DNA from: Gallibacterium trehalosifermentans
Lineage (GTDB): Bacteria > Pseudomonadota > Gammaproteobacteria > Enterobacterales > Pasteurellaceae
Length of the DNA: 64,000 nt
Assembly (NCBI RefSeq): GCF_042433055.1
Contig: NZ_JBHLWB010000004.1
Coordinates: forward strand, 124,001-188,000
Reading direction: 5' to 3'
In this document: positions 39,771-48,636 of the stretch, one piece after another
Layout: each line of letters opens with the position of its first letter
Numbering within the stretch: position 1 is the first letter of the stretch
Notes under the pieces: model-generated
The model's input: the letters and a program-made list of their open reading frames with translations, nothing else
Databases searched by the model: none
What the model was told of the DNA's origin: nothing
Translations under genes and position numbers: made by a program

Positions 39771-42170
39771 TTATGATTTCTCAATGACATCTTGAATGGT
39801 AATATCAATTTCTAACGAAACGATTTTATGCAAGATTGAGTGTAAATCATCGATTTTATTACCCTCTATTTCATTCAGTTTTAAGCCATTAATAAAGGCT
39901 GCAAATACGGCTTTATCAAAAAACTCTGGTGCATTGATACCATGCAATACTGATAAACGCTGGGCAATAGATTGACTCTCTTTTTCTAATTCCGCACGAG
40001 ATTGTTGAGGATTTGCTTTTAATAGACTGAGGGTAATGTAATAACGTTGTAAGGTTTCTCTTACCCCTGCTGCAAGGAGTTGTAACGCTCTACCACGTTT
40101 TTTATTAATCGTTAATAGATTTTCATGTCGTTTTAATATTTGTTGGCGACAAAGCTCATCAATAATGGTTAATAAATATTGGTGTAGTTTTTCTTGTGGA
40201 ATATTCAAGAAGAGCTCGTTTGCCAAGAATGGATAGAATTTTTCTACCGCATCAAGTGCCAAATTTAACTCAATCGCTTCATGATGTAACACTAGACTAG
40301 CAATAAATGATGGTAAGACAAATAAGTGTTGAATGTTGTTGCGATAATATGTCATTAAAACAGCGGAAGAACGTTCTAAGCGAATAATTTCGCCAAAATT
40401 GTCTTTTTCAACGATAATGCCGACTCGATCTAACCCTAAAACATGATTCAATAAACTTTCCCCTGTTTCATTTGGCAGAATAATATCATCGTCATAGCAA
40501 GTATTCCGTAATAGTTGTAGATAAGTATCAAGTTGCTCAATTAATAGTGCTTTAGATAACGCACGTTGACGAGAAGATAACAAAATTGAACCTGTCAAAT
40601 TCATCGCATTTACCGCTGCTGCACGGTTAATATTGACCATGATTTGATTAGACACACGATCAACGGCTTCATTAAACCATTCAGGACGATTTTTATCATC
40701 ATCATGACGCCACTGAGGATAATGCTGATTTAGGTAAGTATTTAATGTAATTGGTTCTGCAAAATTCACATAGCCTTTACCAAGGTTTCGTAATTTTTTG
40801 ATAACGCGTAATACCAACCCTGCATTTTCTTTCTCTTTGGCTGCACCGCGCAATTCTTTTGCATAAGTATCCACTTCTAACACATGTTCATAACCGATAT
40901 AGACAGGGACAATCGTAATAGGGCGGGTTTGTTGCCCACTTTGTAGGGCTTGCAATGTCATTGAGATCATACCTGTTTTTGGGGCAAGTAAACGTCCTGT
41001 ACGTGAACGCCCGCCCTCAATAAAGAATTCAACGGAATAACCTCGATGGAATAATTCAGCAAGGTATTCTCTAAAAATAGTAGAGTAAAGGCGATTCCCT
41101 TTGAATGTACGACGAATAAAGAATGCCCCCCAGCTACGGAACATACTCCCGACAGGCCAGAAATTAAGATTAATTCCTGCAGCGATATGTGGTGGAACTA
41201 AACCTTGATGATATAAGACATAAGACAATAAAAGATAATCGATATGACTACGATGACAAGGAACATACACGATTTCATGCCCGTCTAATGCTAATTTACG
41301 GACACGATCTGCGTGTTCTACACTAATACCCTGATACAGCTTGTTCCATAGCCAACCTAAGAAACGATCGGCAATTCGCAAACTACTGTAATTAAAATTA
41401 GCGGCAATTTCTTCGAGAATTTTTCTCGCCTCTTGTTCGGCTTTTTCTTTGGAAATTTTTTTATTATTTGCTTCATCTTCAATCGCAGCCACAATCTTTT
41501 CATTAATCAATAACTTAGCGAACATTGCAGAACGGTTAAGTAAGCGTGGACCAGTCGCAGAAATCCGCTGTTTTGAAAAATGAATACGCGCAACACGAGG
41601 GAGTTTTTGAGCAAGTTTTGGATCATTGCCATATGTATTAATCATATATCGTAAAGAAACAGATTGTGAAAAACGCACAAAATTATCCCGTCCAAACCAG
41701 AGAATGGTGGCAAATTTTTCAATACCATTGAGTAAACGTAATTTAGGTAGCCCAGATTTATCTTCATAACCAGGTGAGCGTCCCCATAGAACAGAGACTG
41801 GAATGAGTTGAACATTAAGTTCAGATAAATCACGATGTAATTCTAAATATTGTGAGAAAATTTGTTCCGTTTCTTTTTTTGCCGTTTTTGATTTAAAAAA
41901 ACGACGACCTTCATCTAAAAATACGTAACGCGGTAATAGTATTCCGTTGATCTCATTCTGTTGTAATGGATCAGGCAAACCTAAGGTTAAGCAATTTTTT
42001 TGCAAAATAAGTAGATCAGTCTGTGAAGTATAAGGTAATACATAAATCACAGGTTCAGTCGTATTCAGGTTTAATTCTGTAATGGGATCATTTGGAATGG
42101 AATTACTTTTAACTAATATAGAGAGTGGAGCTTTCAATAAATTGCGATAAAAATTGAGCAAAGTCGCCAT
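39771..42170 (-). CDS. plsB: Glycerol-3-phosphate acyltransferase PlsB
   Basis: PlsB is the inner-membrane enzyme that transfers a fatty acyl group to position 1 of sn-glycerol 3-phosphate, the first step of phospholipid synthesis. The 799 residues match the PlsB family length. The HX4D catalytic box is seen as CHRSHIDYLLL (near 305-315), with the glycerol-phosphate-binding blocks FIRRTFKGNRLY and VEFFIEGGRSRTGRLLAPKTG (near 385-405) and VPVYIGYEHVLE. It is divergent from lexA, an arrangement familiar in this group. Confidence 0.95.
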   Translation of the reverse strand: MATLLNFYRNLLKAPLSILVKSNSIPNDPITELNLNTTEPVIYVLPYTSQTDLLILQKNCLTLGLPDPLQQNEINGILLPRYVFLDEGRRFFKSKTAKKETEQIFSQYLELHRDLSELNVQLIPVSVLWGRSPGYEDKSGLPKLRLLNGIEKFATILWFGRDNFVRFSQSVSLRYMINTYGNDPKLAQKLPRVARIHFSKQRISATGPRLLNRSAMFAKLLINEKIVAAIEDEANNKKISKEKAEQEARKILEEIAANFNYSSLRIADRFLGWLWNKLYQGISVEHADRVRKLALDGHEIVYVPCHRSHIDYLLLSYVLYHQGLVPPHIAAGINLNFWPVGSMFRSWGAFFIRRTFKGNRLYSTIFREYLAELFHRGYSVEFFIEGGRSRTGRLLAPKTGMISMTLQALQSGQQTRPITIVPVYIGYEHVLEVDTYAKELRGAAKEKENAGLVLRVIKKLRNLGKGYVNFAEPITLNTYLNQHYPQWRHDDDKNRPEWFNEAVDRVSNQIMVNINRAAAVNAMNLTGSILLSSRQRALSKALLIEQLDTYLQLLRNTCYDDDIILPNETGESLLNHVLGLDRVGIIVEKDNFGEIIRLERSSAVLMTYYRNNIQHLFVLPSFIASLVLHHEAIELNLALDAVEKFYPFLANELFLNIPQEKLHQYLLTIIDELCRQQILKRHENLLTINKKRGRALQLLAAGVRETLQRYYITLSLLKANPQQSRAELEKESQSIAQRLSVLHGINAPEFFDKAVFAAFINGLKLNEIEGNKIDDLHSILHKIVSLEIDITIQDVIEKS

Positions 42171-42313
42171 TTTTTATTCCTTTATTATCAGTTTTATACG
42201 AAAAATTGCGTCATTTTAGCATAAATTCATAGATGAAAAGCAGTTATCAGATCAATGCAAATGTTGAAAGATAGACAAAATATTAGGAAATAAGCTTTTC
42301 AACATCATTTTTA

Positions 42314-42351
42314 CTGTATATAATAACAGGTGATACTGTATAAAAGAACAG
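42314..42351. promoter_or_regulatory. Tandem SOS boxes upstream of lexA
   Basis: Two CTG-N10-CAG elements, at 42314-42329 (CTGTATATAATAACAG) and 42336-42351 (CTGTATAAAAGAACAG), are spaced 22 bp centre to centre. This is the double LexA operator typical of lexA itself. Confidence 0.9.
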
Positions 42352-42361
42352 AGAATTTATT

Positions 42362-43006
42362 ATGGCTAAATTAACAAAAACGTTGACAGCACGTCAACAA
42401 GAAGTGTTTGATTTTGTAAAACAACATCTAGAGCAAACAGGAATGCCACCTACTCGAGCTGAGATTGCCAAGGAATTAGGTTTTCGCTCCGCAAATGCCG
42501 CAGAAGAACATTTAAAAGCACTGGCGAAAAAAGGGGTAATTGAGATAGTTTCTGGTACTTCACGAGGTATTCGTTTAATTGGTGAGACGATAGAAGATGT
42601 TATCAATGAGGAAGAAGAAGGGTTGCCGTTAATTGGCAAAGTTGCGGCAGGTGAACCAATATTAGCTGCTGCACATATTGAAGCAACGTATCAAGTTGAT
42701 GTGAATATGTTTAAACCAAAAGCTGACTTTTTATTAAAAGTGCAAGGAATGTCGATGAAAGATATTGGTATTCTCGATGGTGATTTGTTGGCAGTTCATA
42801 GTACAAAAGATGTTAGAAATGGGCAGGTTGTAGTAGCTAGAATTAATGATAATGTAACCGTAAAACGCTTTGAACGAAAAGGCAATATGTTATATTTACA
42901 CCCAGAAAATAGCGAACTCTCGCCTATTGTCGTTGATTTAAGCCAAGAAGACGTAGAAATTGAAGGAATTGCAGTTGGTATTATTCGTAATAATGCATGG
43001 ATGTAG
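42362..43006 (+). CDS. lexA: SOS-response repressor LexA
   Basis: LexA represses DNA-damage genes and cleaves itself when RecA filaments form. The 214-residue protein has the N-terminal winged helix (ARQQEVFDFVKQHLEQTGMPPTRAEIA, about 10-36). The Ala-Gly cleavage site is at 96-97 (VAAGEP), the catalytic Ser131 in GMSMKD and Lys168 in TVKRF. All catalytic elements are intact. The start is immediately after two SOS boxes, so it is self-repressed. A hairpin terminator follows. Confidence 0.97.
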   Translation: MAKLTKTLTARQQEVFDFVKQHLEQTGMPPTRAEIAKELGFRSANAAEEHLKALAKKGVIEIVSGTSRGIRLIGETIEDVINEEEEGLPLIGKVAAGEPILAAAHIEATYQVDVNMFKPKADFLLKVQGMSMKDIGILDGDLLAVHSTKDVRNGQVVVARINDNVTVKRFERKGNMLYLHPENSELSPIVVDLSQEDVEIEGIAVGIIRNNAWM

Positions 43007-43041
43007 AACGGTAATTCCTATTAGCATATTTTTATAATATG

Positions 43042-43077
43042 AGGTTTTCTTTCTAAAGGGTAAGAAAACCTTTTTTA
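43042..43077 (+). terminator. Terminator of lexA
   Basis: AGGTTTTCTT (43042-43051) pairs with AAGAAAACCT (43062-43071), followed by TTTTT. Confidence 0.8.
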
Positions 43078-43080
43078 TTG

Positions 43081-43425
43081 TTAACTGCGAAATACAAAAT
43101 AAACACACCCTAATAAACAACACCCAGCCCATACATAATCTAATTTAAATGGCTGTTTGAAGAACCAGATTAAGAAAGGTACAAAAACAATCAAGGTGAT
43201 GACTTCTTGGGTAATTTTTAATTGTCCGAATGAAAATCCTTGAGCAGCAAGAAAGCGTGTCGCTGGAATCATGAAACTATACTCTAGTAAAGCAATCAAC
43301 CAACCGAAAAGAATAGCTTGCCAGATTGGCGCATTGTGTAGAAATTTTAAATGGCTATACCATGCTAATGTCATAAAACAGTTAGAGATAACTAATAAAA
43401 TTAGTGGAAAAAGGTATGCAAACAT
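43081..43425 (-). CDS. DUF486 family small membrane protein
   Basis: The function is unknown. The 114 residues have four hydrophobic segments (about 3-22, 34-52, 72-90 and 95-112), in keeping with the drug/metabolite-transporter-like DUF486 family. The motifs NCFMTLAWYSHLK, WLIALLEYSFMIPATR and AAQGFSFGQLKITQEVITL are typical of that family. It converges on lexA. The gene stands alone, so context gives no clue to substrate. Confidence 0.85.
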   Translation of the reverse strand: MFAYLFPLILLVISNCFMTLAWYSHLKFLHNAPIWQAILFGWLIALLEYSFMIPATRFLAAQGFSFGQLKITQEVITLIVFVPFLIWFFKQPFKLDYVWAGCCLLGCVYFVFRS

Positions 43426-43460
43426 ATAACGATGCCTATTAATTTATGATAAATAAGATA

Positions 43461-43492
43461 AAAAGCAGGCATAGTGAAAACTATGCCTGCTG
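43461..43492 (-). terminator. Terminator of gntP
   Basis: AGCAGGCATAGT (43464-43475) pairs perfectly over 12 bp with ACTATGCCTGCT (43480-43491) around a 4-nt GAAA loop. On the minus strand TTTTT follows. Confidence 0.88.
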
Positions 43493-43520
43493 AGATGAAT
43501 ATTTTATTTGAAATTGAAAC

Positions 43521-44888
43521 TTATAGGAAGATGCTAGCGATGGAAACAATCGTAAAGCCAACAACGCCCAAAATAGTTTCTAATACAGTCCACGTTTTAA
43601 AGGTTGTTTTCGTATCCATTTCAAGGAAACGGCTGATTAACCAGAAACCTGAATCATTAACGTGTGATAATACAGTTGCACCCGATGCAATAGAGATAAC
43701 GATAAAACAGAGATCAAATTGAGAAAGTCCTGGTGTTGCTGCAACCGTTGGGGCAATGAGTGCTGCTGTTGTAGTTAGGGCAACGGTTGCTGAACCTTGT
43801 GCAACGCGTAAGCAAGTGGCAATCACGAATGCGGCAACAATGATAGGTAAACCTGTGTCAGATAAGGTAGCCGCAAGTACATCACCAATCCCACTAGCAC
43901 GTAATACGCCACCAAACATTCCACCTGCTCCAGTTACTAATACGATTGAACAGATTGGACCTAATGCGCTATCACACAGTTTTTCAATTTGTTCTTTGGT
44001 ACGTTGTCCTTTTAATAACAGGATAGATACGAGTAGGGTAATTAATAATGCGACAGGTGTTTTCCCTAACATTCTAAGAATCTCTACCCAAGTTTGCGAA
44101 CCGTCAATCGCTTTAATGGTGCTAAGTGTGTTCAGACCAGTATCTAAGAAGATTAGACAGAGTGGCAATAAAAGAATAAATAATACTTTGCCAAAACTCG
44201 GTACTTCTGAATTTGCTGTTTCAGCAACTACATTTTTACTTAAAAAGGTAGTTGGTAGAGCAACATGAATCCGTTTACCAATAAATTGACCGTAGAGATA
44301 ACCACCTATATACCAAGTTGGGATTGCGGTAATTAATCCGACAATCACTAATAATCCCATATTTACGCCAAGTAATTCACCTGAAGCTACTGGACCTGGG
44401 TGTGGCGGGAGGAAAGCATGCATAACGGCAAATGCCCCTGCTGCAGGGAAAGCATATTTTAAGGTAGAATCACCGAAGCGTTTTGCTACACTGAAGATTA
44501 TCGGTAACATCACGACTAAGCCCGCATCAAAGAAAATAGGGAAACCAAAGAGTAAAGAGGCTACCCCTAATGCAAATGGTGCTCGTTTTTCACCAAATTT
44601 ATTAATTAAGGTATCCGCGAGAACCTTTGCGCCACCTGTAATTTCAAGTAAGCGTCCTATCATTGCGCCTAAACCGACTAATAACGCAACCGAAGCCAAT
44701 GTATTACCAAAACCAGTCAACATGGTTGGTACGATTTTAGCGAAAGGCGTGCCTGTTGCTAAGGCTGTGAGTAAACTCACTAATGTTAAAGCAACAAAAG
44801 CATGAACCTTAAATCGCATAATTAAGATTAATAATGCGATAACAGCACCAAGCGCAATTAATAGTAATGATGTGGCATCATGAGCCAT
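43521..44888 (-). CDS. gntP: Gluconate:H+ symporter, GntP family
   Basis: This inner-membrane permease imports gluconate. The 455 residues form about 12-14 transmembrane segments. GntP-family blocks seen are GFGNTLASVALLVGLGAMIGRLLE (about 59-82), GFPIFFDAGLVVMLPI, HAFLPPHPGPVASGELLG and the C-terminal LSHVNDSGFWLISRFLEMD. It is divergent from gntK-edd, and the shared upstream region carries two GntR operators, which supports gluconate as substrate. Discrimination between GntP, GntT and GntU subtypes is not possible here. Confidence 0.92.
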   Translation of the reverse strand: MAHDATSLLLIALGAVIALLILIMRFKVHAFVALTLVSLLTALATGTPFAKIVPTMLTGFGNTLASVALLVGLGAMIGRLLEITGGAKVLADTLINKFGEKRAPFALGVASLLFGFPIFFDAGLVVMLPIIFSVAKRFGDSTLKYAFPAAGAFAVMHAFLPPHPGPVASGELLGVNMGLLVIVGLITAIPTWYIGGYLYGQFIGKRIHVALPTTFLSKNVVAETANSEVPSFGKVLFILLLPLCLIFLDTGLNTLSTIKAIDGSQTWVEILRMLGKTPVALLITLLVSILLLKGQRTKEQIEKLCDSALGPICSIVLVTGAGGMFGGVLRASGIGDVLAATLSDTGLPIIVAAFVIATCLRVAQGSATVALTTTAALIAPTVAATPGLSQFDLCFIVISIASGATVLSHVNDSGFWLISRFLEMDTKTTFKTWTVLETILGVVGFTIVSIASIFL

Positions 44889-44961
44889 AATAGAGTCCTC
44901 CAGACGAAGTTTTTTTTTAATTCATTGTGCAAGAAACACTTGATTTTAGATAATGGTTAAA

Positions 44962-44975
44962 TGTTACCGATAACT
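44962..44975. promoter_or_regulatory. GntR operator, gntP-proximal
   Basis: TGTTACCGATAACT follows the GntR operator pattern (ATGTTACCGGTAACA type). It lies about 75 bp upstream of the gntP start. Confidence 0.8.
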
Positions 44976-45015
44976 GTAAAAAATAAAAGTGCTAAAGAGG
45001 GGTAAATTTTAAATT

Positions 45016-45031
45016 TGCGATCTAGATCATA
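45016..45031. promoter_or_regulatory. CRP-like site, gntP side
   Basis: TGCGA-TCTAGA-TCATA with flanking AAAT and TTT resembles the full CRP consensus (TGTGATCTAGATCACA) with two mismatches. Confidence 0.65.
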
Positions 45032-45095
45032 TTTTTATTAACTTTTGTGGTGGTTTATTACTCTTTTTGTATTTATTTTATTCATATTTTCTTTT

Positions 45096-45111
45096 TTTGA
45101 TGAAGATCACA
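45096..45111. promoter_or_regulatory. CRP-like site, gntK side
   Basis: TTTGA-TGAAGA-TCACA has one half perfect and one half with a single mismatch. It lies 32 bp before the gntK-proximal GntR operator. No gene was seen in the 322-bp gap between gntP and gntK. Confidence 0.6.
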
Positions 45112-45142
45112 GAATTTAGGATAAATTAAACTTGTGCATTGA

Positions 45143-45156
45143 ATGTTACCGATAAC
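45143..45156. promoter_or_regulatory. GntR operator, gntK-proximal
   Basis: ATGTTACCGATAAC shares its 13-base TGTTACCGATAAC core with the gntP-proximal site. It lies 54 bp before gntK. Confidence 0.82.
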
Positions 45157-45210
45157 GTGATAAGATGATACTAATTTCAGTCTGTATGAACCATATACAA
45201 GAGGTGTCTT

Positions 45211-45729
45211 ATGTCGATAGGAAAAAGTTTTATTCTAATGGGGGTATCAAGCACAGGGAAAACCAGTGTTGGTACGGAAATTATTAGACAATTAGGCATG
45301 AAATTAATTGATGGTGATGATTTACACCCACGTGCCAATATTATCAAAATGCGTGATGGACAACCTTTAAATGATGAAGATCGTGCGCCGTGGTTGGAGC
45401 GTATTCGTGATGCAGCATTTAGCTTAGAACAAAAGTCTGAAAAAGGTATTATTATTTGCTCGGCGTTGAAGAAGAAATATCGTGATCAAATTCGTGAAGG
45501 AAATAAAGATGTAAAGTTTATTTATCTGAAAGGCGATTTTGATTTGGTATTTTCTCGAATGCAAAAACGCCAAGGGCATTATATGAAAGCTGAGATGTTA
45601 AAAAGTCAGTTTGCAACATTAGAAGAGCCTCAGTCTGATGAAACAGATGTCATTCATATTGATATTGATGCCCCATTTGCAACAGTTGTTGAGCGTTGTG
45701 TAGCAGCCATCAAACCATTTTTGGAGTAA
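45211..45729 (+). CDS. gntK: Gluconokinase
   Basis: GntK phosphorylates gluconate to 6-phosphogluconate with ATP. The 172-residue protein has a P-loop GVSSTGKTS (about 11-19), the substrate block DGDDLHPRANIIKM (about 35-48) and CSALKKKYRDQIR (about 78-90). The P-loop differs from the common GVSGSGKS form of the family but keeps the GKT core, so activity is expected. It starts after AAGAGGTG and is followed at once by edd. It is controlled by divergent GntR/CRP sites. Confidence 0.94.
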   Translation: MSIGKSFILMGVSSTGKTSVGTEIIRQLGMKLIDGDDLHPRANIIKMRDGQPLNDEDRAPWLERIRDAAFSLEQKSEKGIIICSALKKKYRDQIREGNKDVKFIYLKGDFDLVFSRMQKRQGHYMKAEMLKSQFATLEEPQSDETDVIHIDIDAPFATVVERCVAAIKPFLE

Positions 45730-45735
45730 GTGGCA

Positions 45736-47529
45736 ATGAATCCAATTATTACTCAGGTTACACAACGAATTCTTCAACGTAGTCAGGCGACTCGTCAGCG
45801 TTATTTACAAGGGATTGAACAACAGCTACAACGAGGAAAAAGTCGAGCAACGCTAAGTTGTGGCAATTTAGCACATACTGTTGCAACCTGTTGTCCAGCA
45901 CAGAAACAGACGATTCTTGATTTTACAACAATTAATGTGGGTATTATTTCTGCGTATAACGATATGTTGAGTGCACACGCGCCTTATTTTGATTATCCAA
46001 TACAAATTAAACAAACACTGGCGAAATTAGGACATTCAGCACAAGTTGCCGCAGGTGTACCAGCAATGTGTGATGGTATTACACAAGGGCAAGAGGGAAT
46101 GGATCTTTCGCTATTTTCTCGTGATTTAATTGCTCAAGCGACTGCCGTTGGATTAAGCCATAATACGTTTGATGCAGTTTTGCTTTTGGGAATTTGCGAT
46201 AAGATCGCACCTGGGCAATTAATGGGTGCGTTATCTTTTGGACATTTACCGACAGCATTCGTGCCAACGGGACCAATGACAACAGGTATTTCAAACAAAG
46301 AGAAGGTTGCTATTCGTCAACAATATGCAGCAGGAAAAGTCGGCAAAGAGGCATTACAAGCAATGGAAAATGCGGCTTACCATAGTAATGGTACCTGTAC
46401 TTTTTATGGTACGGCAAATACTAACCAATTAGTGTTTGAAGCAATGGGCTTGATGTTGCCAGGTTCAGCCTTTGTCCCTGTAAATAGTCCATTACGCCCA
46501 CTTTTGACAGATTTAATCAGTCAACAAATGGTAAAAATTAGTGGTAATAGCCGTGATTTCCGTCCATTGGCAAACGTGGTTGATGAAAAAAGTTTGGTTA
46601 ATGGCTTAGTTGCATTACTCGCTTCTGGGGGAAGTACTAACCATACTATGCATATGATCGCCGTTGCGCGTGCTGCGGGATTTATCATTAATTGGCATGA
46701 TTTTGCAGAGCTTTCGACAGTAGTACCATTATTAGCGAAAGTGTACCCAAACGGCTCAGCCGATGTAAATGAATTTCACCAGGCGGGTGGCGTACCCTTG
46801 TTATTAAAACGTTTAGCAGAGCGAGATTTATTACATCTCGATGCGACACCAATTTATGGCACTATGCAGGATTATTTTATGATGCCAACCTTGGTTGATG
46901 GGGTATTGGTTTATCAACAAATTACAGAGACGGCAAATCCTGACGTGATCGCACCACAAGGGAAAGTGTTTAGTGCACAAGGTGGTTTAAAAGTGGTTGA
47001 GGGGAATTTAGGACGCGGAATCATCAAAATTAGTGCCGTAGCAGCAGAGCATCGAAAAATGACTGCGCCTGCTATCGTTTTTGAAGATCAAGACGCAGTA
47101 GTTGCTGCATATAAACAAGGTGAGTTACAACAAAATGCAGTGATTGTGGTACGCAATAGTGGACCAGCTGCACGAGGCATGCCAGAGTTACATCAATTAA
47201 TGCCAATTTTAGGTAATTTAATGGAGCAAGGTTTTCAAGTAGCACTCGTAACAGATGGGCGTTTGTCTGGTGCATCTGGGAAAGTCCCATCAGTTATTCA
47301 TCTTTCGCCTGAATCAAGTAAAGGTGGACCATTAGCTTATTTGCAAACAGGTGATATGGTGGAAATTGATGCGGAGCAAGGCATATTGCGTTGTTTGCAT
47401 GATCTACAAGATCGTACAGCTGTAGCGGTTGATCTTGTGGCGGATTACCAATGCTCGGGACGAGAATTATTTACCTTATTTAGAAAAAATATTTCTTCGG
47501 CAGAAGAGGGGGCAACAATTTTATATTAG
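45736..47529 (+). CDS. edd: 6-phosphogluconate dehydratase
   Basis: Edd dehydrates 6-phosphogluconate to 2-keto-3-deoxy-6-phosphogluconate, the key step of the Entner-Doudoroff route. The ATG at 45736, with GGAG about 10 bp upstream, gives 597 residues starting MNPIITQVTQRILQRS, close to E. coli; a GTG at 45730 is a weaker option. The Fe-S dehydratase signatures are CDGITQGQEGMDLS (about 112-125), CDKIAPGQLMGAL and ALVTDGRLSGASGKVPSVIH (about 505-524). It is downstream of gntK by 6 bp. The partner aldolase gene eda is not in the window. Confidence 0.95.
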   Translation: MNPIITQVTQRILQRSQATRQRYLQGIEQQLQRGKSRATLSCGNLAHTVATCCPAQKQTILDFTTINVGIISAYNDMLSAHAPYFDYPIQIKQTLAKLGHSAQVAAGVPAMCDGITQGQEGMDLSLFSRDLIAQATAVGLSHNTFDAVLLLGICDKIAPGQLMGALSFGHLPTAFVPTGPMTTGISNKEKVAIRQQYAAGKVGKEALQAMENAAYHSNGTCTFYGTANTNQLVFEAMGLMLPGSAFVPVNSPLRPLLTDLISQQMVKISGNSRDFRPLANVVDEKSLVNGLVALLASGGSTNHTMHMIAVARAAGFIINWHDFAELSTVVPLLAKVYPNGSADVNEFHQAGGVPLLLKRLAERDLLHLDATPIYGTMQDYFMMPTLVDGVLVYQQITETANPDVIAPQGKVFSAQGGLKVVEGNLGRGIIKISAVAAEHRKMTAPAIVFEDQDAVVAAYKQGELQQNAVIVVRNSGPAARGMPELHQLMPILGNLMEQGFQVALVTDGRLSGASGKVPSVIHLSPESSKGGPLAYLQTGDMVEIDAEQGILRCLHDLQDRTAVAVDLVADYQCSGRELFTLFRKNISSAEEGATILY

Positions 47530-47567
47530 GAAAAGCAAATGGCGGGTTATACCCCGACATTTGATGT

Positions 47568-48569
47568 TTAAATGCTTTCACCAATATGAATATGATAACC
47601 TAAGTCAATAATACTGCTTTGTTGTGGAATACCATTAATCCTATTTAATAATTCTTCTGCGGCACGTTGACCAATCGCAAGGCGAGGTGTAATGACGCTA
47701 GCTATCTGAGGTGTCATTGATTGCCCGACATCATGCCCATGGAAGCCTGCAATACCAATCTGTTCTGGTACATTAATACCTAAACGCTGGCATTCAAATA
47801 ACGCCCCTATAGCTAAGTCATCATTAGTACAAATAATTCCATCTATTTCTGGATATTTAGTTAACGCTTGATGGAGTAATTCTGCGCCAAGTGAGAAAGA
47901 TGATGGACGTTCTGTAATCATACTGTGCGGGGTTAATCCATGCTTTTTCATTGCTAGTTCATAGCCTTGCATTTTTAATTGGGTACGCTTATCCATGCGC
48001 GCTGAAAAGTAGATAATTTGTTGATGCCCTCGTTGAATCATCGTTTCTGTCATCGCTTGTGAAGCTACTGTATTATCAAAACCTATGGCTTGTTGAATGC
48101 CTAATTGACTACTATCCATAATTTCAATGACAGGAATATTGGCTATTTCAATCATTTTTAAGGTTCTTTCTGAATGGTGATTTTCTGACAAAATCAAACC
48201 ATCAATATTATAAGAAAGTAGTGATTCAACCCGTTTTTCTTCTTTTTCCAAGCTATAACCGTAGTGAGCTAACATTGTTTGATAACCCGCCCGATCAGTA
48301 ATTTCTTCGATCCCTTTAATGACATCGGCAAAGACTTGGTTAGTCAGTGAGGGAACTAAAACACCAATCGCTCGACTTTTTGCATTGGATAACATACTGG
48401 GGGCGCGATTTGGAATATAGCCAAAATGTTCAATCGCCGTCGCTATTTTTCTGCGCGTATCGGGCGCAACGGATTCAGGGTTGCGTAAGTAACGACTAAT
48501 TGTCATTTTGGTTAAGCCAAGATGATCTGCAATAGTTTGTAGCGTTGGACGTTTATGTGATGTACTCAT
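47568..48569 (-). CDS. gntR: Gluconate operon repressor GntR (LacI family)
   Basis: GntR represses gluconate genes until gluconate binds. The 333-residue protein has the helix-turn-helix LQTIADHLGLTKMTISRYLR (about 10-29) and the hinge YIPNRAPSMLSNAKSRAIGV. It has long identities to E. coli GntR, for example SLTNQVFADVIKGIE, GYQTMLAHYGY and IDGIICTNDDLAIGALFECQRLG. It converges on edd, 38 bp away. Two matching operators lie in the gntP/gntK gap. Confidence 0.95.
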   Translation of the reverse strand: MSTSHKRPTLQTIADHLGLTKMTISRYLRNPESVAPDTRRKIATAIEHFGYIPNRAPSMLSNAKSRAIGVLVPSLTNQVFADVIKGIEEITDRAGYQTMLAHYGYSLEKEEKRVESLLSYNIDGLILSENHHSERTLKMIEIANIPVIEIMDSSQLGIQQAIGFDNTVASQAMTETMIQRGHQQIIYFSARMDKRTQLKMQGYELAMKKHGLTPHSMITERPSSFSLGAELLHQALTKYPEIDGIICTNDDLAIGALFECQRLGINVPEQIGIAGFHGHDVGQSMTPQIASVITPRLAIGQRAAEELLNRINGIPQQSSIIDLGYHIHIGESI

Positions 48570-48585
48570 GATGACAATGATAAAA

Positions 48586-48622
48586 GAAAAAACTCCCGCT
48601 ATTTTAGGGGAAATAGCGGGAG
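48586..48622 (-). terminator. Terminator of typA
   Basis: CTCCCGCTATTT (48593-48604) pairs perfectly over 12 bp with AAATAGCGGGAG (48611-48622). On the minus strand TTTTTTCTTTT follows. It lies 14 bp after typA and just before the divergently placed start of gntR. Confidence 0.9.
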
Positions 48623-48636
48623 GAGGAAATCAGAAT

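Noticed and set aside
43756..44268. Open frame of 170 codons opposite gntP
   Set aside because: Antisense of a clear GntP-family gene; such long shadows are common opposite membrane-protein genes.
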